From contig NC_080694.1 in assembly GCF_030445035.2 (NCBI RefSeq), positions 73,733,147 to 73,797,146 of the forward strand: 64,000 nt of DNA. Reading direction: 5' to 3'. A program made the position numbers and the translations under genes. The DNA comes from Dasypus novemcinctus (lineage: Eukaryota; Chordata; Mammalia; Cingulata; Dasypodidae). Below the pieces are notes generated by a model that worked only from the letters and a program-made list of their open reading frames with translations, made no database searches and had not been told where the DNA came from. Positions 58,795 through 64,000 of the stretch are shown here, piece after piece; position 1 is the stretch's first letter; the number at the start of each line of letters is the position of its first letter.

Positions 58795-59420
58795 GTGCTC
58801 AGGCACGTGCTCCTGAGAGTTTTATTGGTGCCTCTTAATCATAGCGGGTCGGTATAAGCCCCCGACATGGAAGGAGAAAGCCATCCAGCGATTCTCCCAG
58901 ACCGCCGTGGATCATATGAGGTCACCAAGGTTCAGGAGCAGCAATGCAGAGCGAAAAGATAGGGGTGAGAAGAGAGGAGAGCGTAGGGCTATGGTAGGGT
59001 TACTTCAGACGTGCAAGCGCGTGCTCCCGAGAAATCCAAGGCTCCTCTTAATCATAGCGGGTCGGTATAAGCCCCCGACATGGAAGGAGAAAGCCATCCA
59101 GCGATTCTCCCAGACCGCCATGGATCGTATGAGGTAGCCAAGGCTCAGGTAGCAGCAATGTTGCACGAGAGAAGTCTCAAGGTGAGAAGAGAGGAGGGCG
59201 TAGGGCTGTGGTAGGATTACTTCAGACATGCAAGCGTGCGCTCCTGAGAAATCCAAGGCTCCTCTTAATCATAGCGGGTTGGTATAAGCCCCCGACATGG
59301 AAGGAGAAAGCCATCCAGCGATTCTCCCAGACCGCCGTGGATCATATGAGGTAGCCAAGGCTCAGGTAGCAGCAATGTTGCACGAGAGAAGTCCCACGGT
59401 GAGAAGAGAGGAGGGGGGGG
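58795..59420. repeat. three 212-218-bp tandem repeats in the proviral leader
   Basis: The marker ATAGCGGGTCGGTATAAG or its one-base variant recurs at 58,841, 59,053 and 59,271. Each unit also carries CCCCCGACATGGAAGGAG and GCGATTCTCCCAGACCGCC. They lie between the primer site and the gag start. Confidence 0.9.
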
Positions 59421-59489
59421 CGCCAGGTTATGGAGTGAGGCTGTGGTGGAGTTGCCTTGCCCCACGTTGTGCTGTGGTGGGGTTGCTTT

Positions 59490-59507
59490 GCCCCACATTG
59501 GGCGCCA
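59490..59507 (-). promoter_or_regulatory. primer-binding site, tRNA-Lys1,2 type
   Basis: Minus strand TGGCGCCCAATGTGGGGC, two bases after the 5' LTR end. It differs at one position from the Lys1,2 primer site known from MPMV-like betaretroviruses. Confidence 0.9.
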
Positions 59508-59509
59508 GC

Positions 59510-60449
59510 TGCGGCGGCTTGCTCGGTCGGTAGAGGTGGGGTCTGGCTGCGAACGAGGGGTCGGTCCAGCTCTGGACAAGGGGTCGGTCCCGCTTGGGAT
59601 GAGGGGTCGGTCCCACTTGGGACGAGGGGTCGGTCCGGCAGCAGACGAGGGATCGGTCTCACAAGGGGTTGCGCGGTTCGGCTGACGGGGTCGCCCGGCG
59701 AAGCCGGCGACGAAGGGGTCGCCCGGAGAAGCAGGCGACGAAGGGGTCGCCCGGAGAAGCAAGCGACGAACTGGGGACAAGGGAGGCCAAGCCCTTGTCG
59801 GGGACTCTCAGGACTGGAGGGCGCACGGCAGAAGAACTACCGCGGAGACAAGGTAAACACGCAAGTCCACTTTATTGAGGGAGAGGCAACAGTTTTATAG
59901 GGGCTGGGGAAGGCTGATTGGTCGAAGCCACGCCCTGTTCTGATTGGTTGCCGGCGAAAGGTCAGTGGGCGGTACTGGACGGGGGAGGGGTGGTGGTTAG
60001 GGATTGGTTGTCGCTGTTGCTGGGGGAAGGGGCAGGGTTTAGGGATTGGTGGCTGCTGTTGCTGGGGTGGAGGGCAGACTGGATTTTTCCGCCCACGCCT
60101 GGCTGTTGCTGCTGTCGGGGGAGGGGAAAGGGCAGACTGGATTTTTCCGCCCACGCCTGGCTGTTGCTGCTGTCGGGGGAGGGGGAAAGGGCAGACTGGA
60201 ATTTTCCGCCCTGCGCCTGCGCAGGGAGAAAGAAGGCATCGTGTGGCGCTATCCGGGAGGAGGGGCGGCCGCGGAAGCATGGCTGCCGAGAAGGGGAGAC
60301 CCGAGGGCACTCTGCACCCATGCCGAGCTCCCTTCAGGGGTGGCGGTGAGTCCGACCAGCCACCCTATTATGGGGGCAGCGGCTTGGCCTGCCGCGGCCG
60401 CTCCCCCGCCAGGCCAGCAAACCACGCTTCAGCCCGAGGGGTGACCGCA
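59510..60449 (-). repeat. 5' LTR of the class II provirus
   Basis: 940 bp, same TG...CA ends, TATA, polyadenylation signal and internal repeats as the 3' LTR, with about 3 percent differences by eye. Confidence 0.92.
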
Positions 60450-60456
60450 GGGGGGG

Positions 60457-61030
60457 CTCAGGCTGAAGGCTCAGCTGGTGCCTGAACTCCAGTCCTGGCC
60501 ACGAGGCCGACTGAGGACCACAGGCTCAGGACGTGGCATGTCTGGACCCTCAGCCTCTGGTTTTCAGGCTACAAAGTCATCCAGGGGAAAATCAAAGTGA
60601 GGGGATTCCTGGTACTTGACCAGGAGAGAGTCTTGGGAGAGGAAGATCTCCCCAGCTCCCCTCAGCTCCCATCAGAGCTCGCCCTGTAGGGGGAGATGTG
60701 GCCAAGATCGGCCACACGCTCTTCTGCTCAGCTCATTGACGCTAATCCCACCTCCCTTCGCCCTTACTTCCTCTCTGAAAGTAACCATAATCAGCCCACT
60801 TTCCCCTGCGAAGGTTTCATAGGGTTAGGATGTTATTACAGATGTGGAAGGTTGTTGTTTTTTTTTTTAGCTCCATAAGGCTCTGGGAGCTCATGTTGCA
60901 TCATTATGGAATCTCTGGATAAGACGCCCTCCTCGTGGTCAGCTCATCCTGAGACCAGCCACTGCTACCACGGTGCTATTTGGGGAAGCCCTGGAAGTAG
61001 TTACTCCATGTCTCTCTCTTGTTCTTTTTC
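60457..61030. other. right flank of the provirus, nothing recognised
   Basis: Continues the sequence interrupted by the provirus. A short open stretch (about 60,569-60,690) has no identifiable family. Confidence 0.35.
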
Positions 61031-61420
61031 TTTCTTTTTATTACAGCAGTTGCAGGTTTACAGAAAATCCAGTGAGGGTCCCCATACACTGCCCCACCCC
61101 CACATGCATCTTTCTCTATTAATGTTCTGCAGTAGTGAGGTGGCTTTGGTGTCACTGAGGAACCAGCATCTCCATAATTATATCAGTCACTATAGTCCAT
61201 AGTTTACAATACAGTTCAATCTTTGTGGTCCACAGTTTTATTATGTTTTATTTTCCTTTTTTAAGGTTTTATTGTGGCAACATTTATACAGCATCAAATC
61301 TCTATTTTATTTTAAGCCTCTTTCAAATCATGGTATTTATTGCACCACAAGGTTGTGCTGGCATCACTCCACCCTTTAGTAAAACTCTTCATCACCTGTC
61401 ACCTTATCAATAGTGAATGT
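61031..61420 (-). mobile_element. L1 3' region-like sequence, antisense
   Basis: AGAAAATCCAGTGAGGGTCC, CCATACACTGCCCCACCCCC and TATAGTCCATAGTTTACA resemble the antisense 3' region of L1-type elements. Confidence 0.5.
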
Positions 61421-61549
61421 TTAGGTGAACCTCCTGGAGCCCAGCGCTGTGAGCTCCTCCCTAAGCATGTCTGTCCTTCTACCCCTCACAGGCTCAGACG
61501 GAAACCAGGAAGCCACAGGTGGAAGCAGCTGCTGAGAGGCTGCAGTAGA

Positions 61550-64000
61550 GGTGGGGGCAGCAGCGCCCCCTGCCGGCCAGGTCGAGGAGCTGGGGACAGC
61601 AGCGCCCCCTGCCGGCCAGGTCGAGGGAGCTGGGGGGCAGCAGCGCCCCCTGCCGGCCAGGTCGAGGGAGCTGGGGGGCGGCAGCGCCCCCTGCCGGCCA
61701 GGTCGAGGGAGCTGGGGGCAGCAGCGCCCCCTGCCGGCCAGGTCGAGGAGCTGGGGGGCAGCAGCGCCCCCTGCCGGCCAGGTCGAGGGAGCTGGGGACG
61801 GCAGCGCCCCCTGCCGGCCAGGTCGAGGGAGCTGGGCACGGCAGCGCCCCCTGCCGGCCAGGTCGAGGAGCTGGGGGACGGCAGCGCCCCCTGCCGGCCA
61901 GGTCGAGGGAGCTGGGGGACGGCAGCGCCCCCTGCCGGCCAGGTCGAGGGAGCTGGGGGGCAGCAGCGCCCCCTGCCAGCCAGGTCGAGGAGCTGGGGAC
62001 GGCAGCGCCCCCTGCCGGCCAGGTCGAGGGAGCTGGGGGCGGCAGCGCCCCCTGCCGGCCAGGTCGAGGGAGCTGGGGACGGCAGCGCCCCCTGCCGGCC
62101 AGGTCGAGGAGCTGGGGACGGCAGCGCCCCCTGCCGGCCAGGTCGAGGAGCTGGGGGACGGCAGCGCCCCCTGCCGGCCAGGTCGAGGGAGCTGGGGGAC
62201 GGCAGCGCCCCCTGCCGGCCAGGTCGAGGGAGCTGGGGGACGGCAGCGCCCCCTGCCGGCCAGGTCGAGGGAGCTGGGGACGGCAGCGCCCCCTGCCGGC
62301 CAGGTCGAGGGAGCTGGGGACGGCAGCGCCCCCTGCCGGCCAGGTCGAGGAGCTGGGGGACGGCAGCGCCCCCTGCCGGCCAGGTCGAGGGAGCTGGGGG
62401 ACGGCAGCGCCCCCTGCCGGCCAGGTCGAGGAGCTGGGGGACGGCAGCGCCCCCTGCCGGCCAGGTCGAGGGAGCTGGGGACGGCAGCGCCCCCTGCCGG
62501 CCAGGTCGAGGAGCTGGGGGGGGACAGCAGCGCCCCCTGCTGGCCAGGTCGAGAGCTGGGGACAGCAGCGCCCCCTGCCGGCCAGGTCGAGGAGCTGGGG
62601 GCAGCAGCGCCCCCTGCTGGCCAGGTCGAGAGCTGGGGACGGCAGCGCCCCCTGCCGGCCAGGTCGAGGAGCTGGGGGACAGCAGCGCCCCCTGCCGGCC
62701 AGGTCGAGGAGCTGGGGGCAGCAGCGCCCCCTGCCGGCCAGGTCGAGGGAGCTGGGGGGCAGCAGCGCCCCCTGTCGGCCAGGTCGAGAGAGCTGGGGAC
62801 AGCAGCGCCCCCTGCCGGCCAGGTCGAGGAGCTGGGGGCGGCAGCGCCCCCTGCCGGCCAGGTCGAGGGAGCTGGGGACGGCAGCGCCCCCTGCCGGCCA
62901 GGTCGAGGGAGCTGGGGGACAGCAGCGCCCCCTGCCGGCCAGGTCGAGGGAGCTGGGGGGCAGCAGCGCCCCCTGCCGGCCAGGTCGAGGGAGCTGGGGG
63001 GCAGCAGCGCCCCCTGCCGGCCAGGTCGAGGGAGCTGGGGGGCAGCAGCGCCCCCTGCCGGCCAGGTCGAGGGAGCTGGGGGGCAGCAGCGCCCCCTGCC
63101 GGCCAGGTCGAGGAGCTGGGGGCGGCAGCGCCCCCTGCCGGCCAGGTCGAGGGAGCTGGGGACGGCAGCGCCCCCTGCCGGCCAGGTCGAGGGAGCTGGG
63201 GGACAGCAGCGCCCCCTGCCGGCCAGGTCGAGGGAGCTGGGGGCGGCAGCGCCCCCTGCCGGCCAGCTCGAGGGAGCTGGGGGACAGCAGCGCCCCCTGC
63301 TGGCCAGGTCGAGAGCTGGGGAGAGTAGCGCCCCCTGCTGGCCAGGTCGAGGGAGCTGGGGGCAGCAGCGCCCCCTGCCGGCCAGGTCGAGGGAGCTGCA
63401 GGGACAGCAGCGCCCCCTGCCGGCCAGGTCGAGGGAGCTGGGGGCAGCAGCGCCCCCTGCCGGCCAGGTCGAGGGAGCTGGGGACAGCAGCGCCCCCTGC
63501 CGGCCAGGTCGAGGGAGCTGGGGCGGGGGGGGACAGCAGCGCCCCCTGCCGGCCAGGTCGAGGGAGCTGGGGGGCGGCAGCGCCCCCTGCCGGCCAGGTC
63601 GAGGGAGCTGGGGGCGGCAGCGCCCCCTGCCGGCCAGGTCGAGGAGCTGGGGGCGGCAGCGCCCCCTGCCGGCCAGGTCGAGGGAGCTGGGGACGGCAGC
63701 GCCCCCTGCCGGCCAGGTCGAGGGAGCTGGGGGGCAGCAGCGCCCCCTGCCGGCCAGGTCGAGGGAGCTGGGGGGCAGCAGCGCCCCCTGCCGGCCAGGT
63801 CGAGGAGCTGGGGGCAGCAGCGCCCCCTGCCGGCCAGGTCGAGGGAGCTGGGGGGCAGCAGCGCCCCCTGCCGGCCAGGTCGAGGGAGCTGGGGCGGGGG
63901 GGGACAGCAGCGCCCCCTGCCGGCCAGGTCGAGGGAGCTGGGGACGGCAGCGCCCCCTGCCGGCCAGGTCGAGGGAGCTGGGGGCAGCAGCGCCCCCTGC
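61550..64000. repeat. GC-rich minisatellite, about 60 units of 38-42 bp, CTCF-motif bearing
   Basis: The unit CAGCGCCCCCTGCCGGCCAG plus GTCGAGGGAGCTGGGG and a variable 2-8 base G-rich spacer repeats without a break to the window edge. Read on the minus strand each unit contains CCGGCAGGGGGCGCTG, which fits the CTCF core (CCASYAGRKGGCRS) with one tolerated change. A few units vary (CTGCTGGCC, CTGTCGGCC, CTGCCAGCC). The array has no stop in any plus frame, which creates a 662-codon open frame; that frame has no domain and shifts phase with unit length, so I do not call a protein. The array continues beyond the window. Confidence 0.95.

Larger units (their letters stand above)
55418..60456 (-). 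mobile_element. betaretrovirus-like (class II) provirus, internally deleted
   Basis: A minus-strand provirus with both LTRs. Six G residues on each side (55,418-55,423; the G run from 60,450) fit the 6-bp target duplication of class II ERVs. Order on the minus strand: 5' LTR 60,449-59,510, primer site 59,507-59,490, three leader repeats, a short gag start (58,565-58,314), AT-rich sequence of unknown origin (58,310-57,100), a possible env transmembrane scrap, polypurine tract, 3' LTR 56,362-55,424. Protease, polymerase and most of gag and env are missing, so the element is non-coding for a virus. The two LTRs differ at roughly 25-30 of 940 positions by eye, many of them at CpG, so it integrated fairly recently compared with the other ERVs here. 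Confidence 0.9.

Noticed and set aside
58795-59420. Possible CRISPR-like spaced repeats
   Set aside because: Units are about 215 bp and nearly identical throughout, without unique spacers, and the genome is mammalian. They are proviral leader repeats.
61340-63328. 662-codon open reading frame at the right end
   Set aside because: The tandem unit has no stop in any plus-strand frame, and unit lengths not divisible by three push the frame through all phases. There is no domain, no codon bias and no start context, so it is an artefact of the repeat.

Overview
The window looks like a piece of a placental-mammal genome, most likely a xenarthran (armadillo or sloth group). Protein genes are split by GT-AG introns, gene density is low, and MIR, L2, L1, MaLR and Tigger remnants are common. 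It also carries several copies of a tRNA-headed SINE that closely resembles the DAS SINEs known from armadillo. Species and repeat-family names rest on recognition from memory; no search was run.

Layout. The order TRIM40 (+), TRIM10 (-), TRIM15 (+), then an MHC class I gene matches the telomeric class I region of other mammals (TRIM40-TRIM10-TRIM15-TRIM26-class I). At 1.9-3.1 kb are the last four exons of TRIM40, open but with an early stop. At 10.1-11.6 kb is a broken TRIM10 (several frameshifts and an in-frame stop). At 14.7-15.1 kb is a broken TRIM15 first exon that has lost zinc-binding cysteines. From 15 to 19.4 kb there are a segment also found at 53.8 kb, an LTR-like element, a tRNA-Arg-like relic, a CCT2 processed pseudogene and a GC-rich block. 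From 19.5 to 24.3 kb lies a decayed gammaretrovirus-like ERV on the minus strand, interrupted by a solo LTR; then a RUFY2/3 processed pseudogene hit by an L1 3' end, L1 debris, and a second ERV pol fragment with its LTR (27.6-30.05 kb).

The one gene that looks fully functional is an MHC class I heavy-chain gene on the minus strand (eight exons, coding positions 42,921 to 40,488, 359 residues). All splice sites fit, the peptide-anchoring tyrosines and disulfide cysteines are kept, and a typical class I promoter (kB-like site, ISRE, CRE-like site, CCAAT, TATA-like) precedes it.

The last 20 kb are mostly mobile DNA: L1 blocks with nested SINEs, a Tigger1 fragment, and a nearly complete betaretrovirus-like (class II) provirus of 5 kb (55,418-60,456) with two 940-bp LTRs, a 6-bp target duplication, a tRNA-Lys1,2-type primer site, three leader repeats and only scraps of coding sequence. 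The window ends inside a minisatellite of about 60 units of 38-42 bp. Each unit carries a near-consensus CTCF motif in the same orientation. This array is the most unusual object here.
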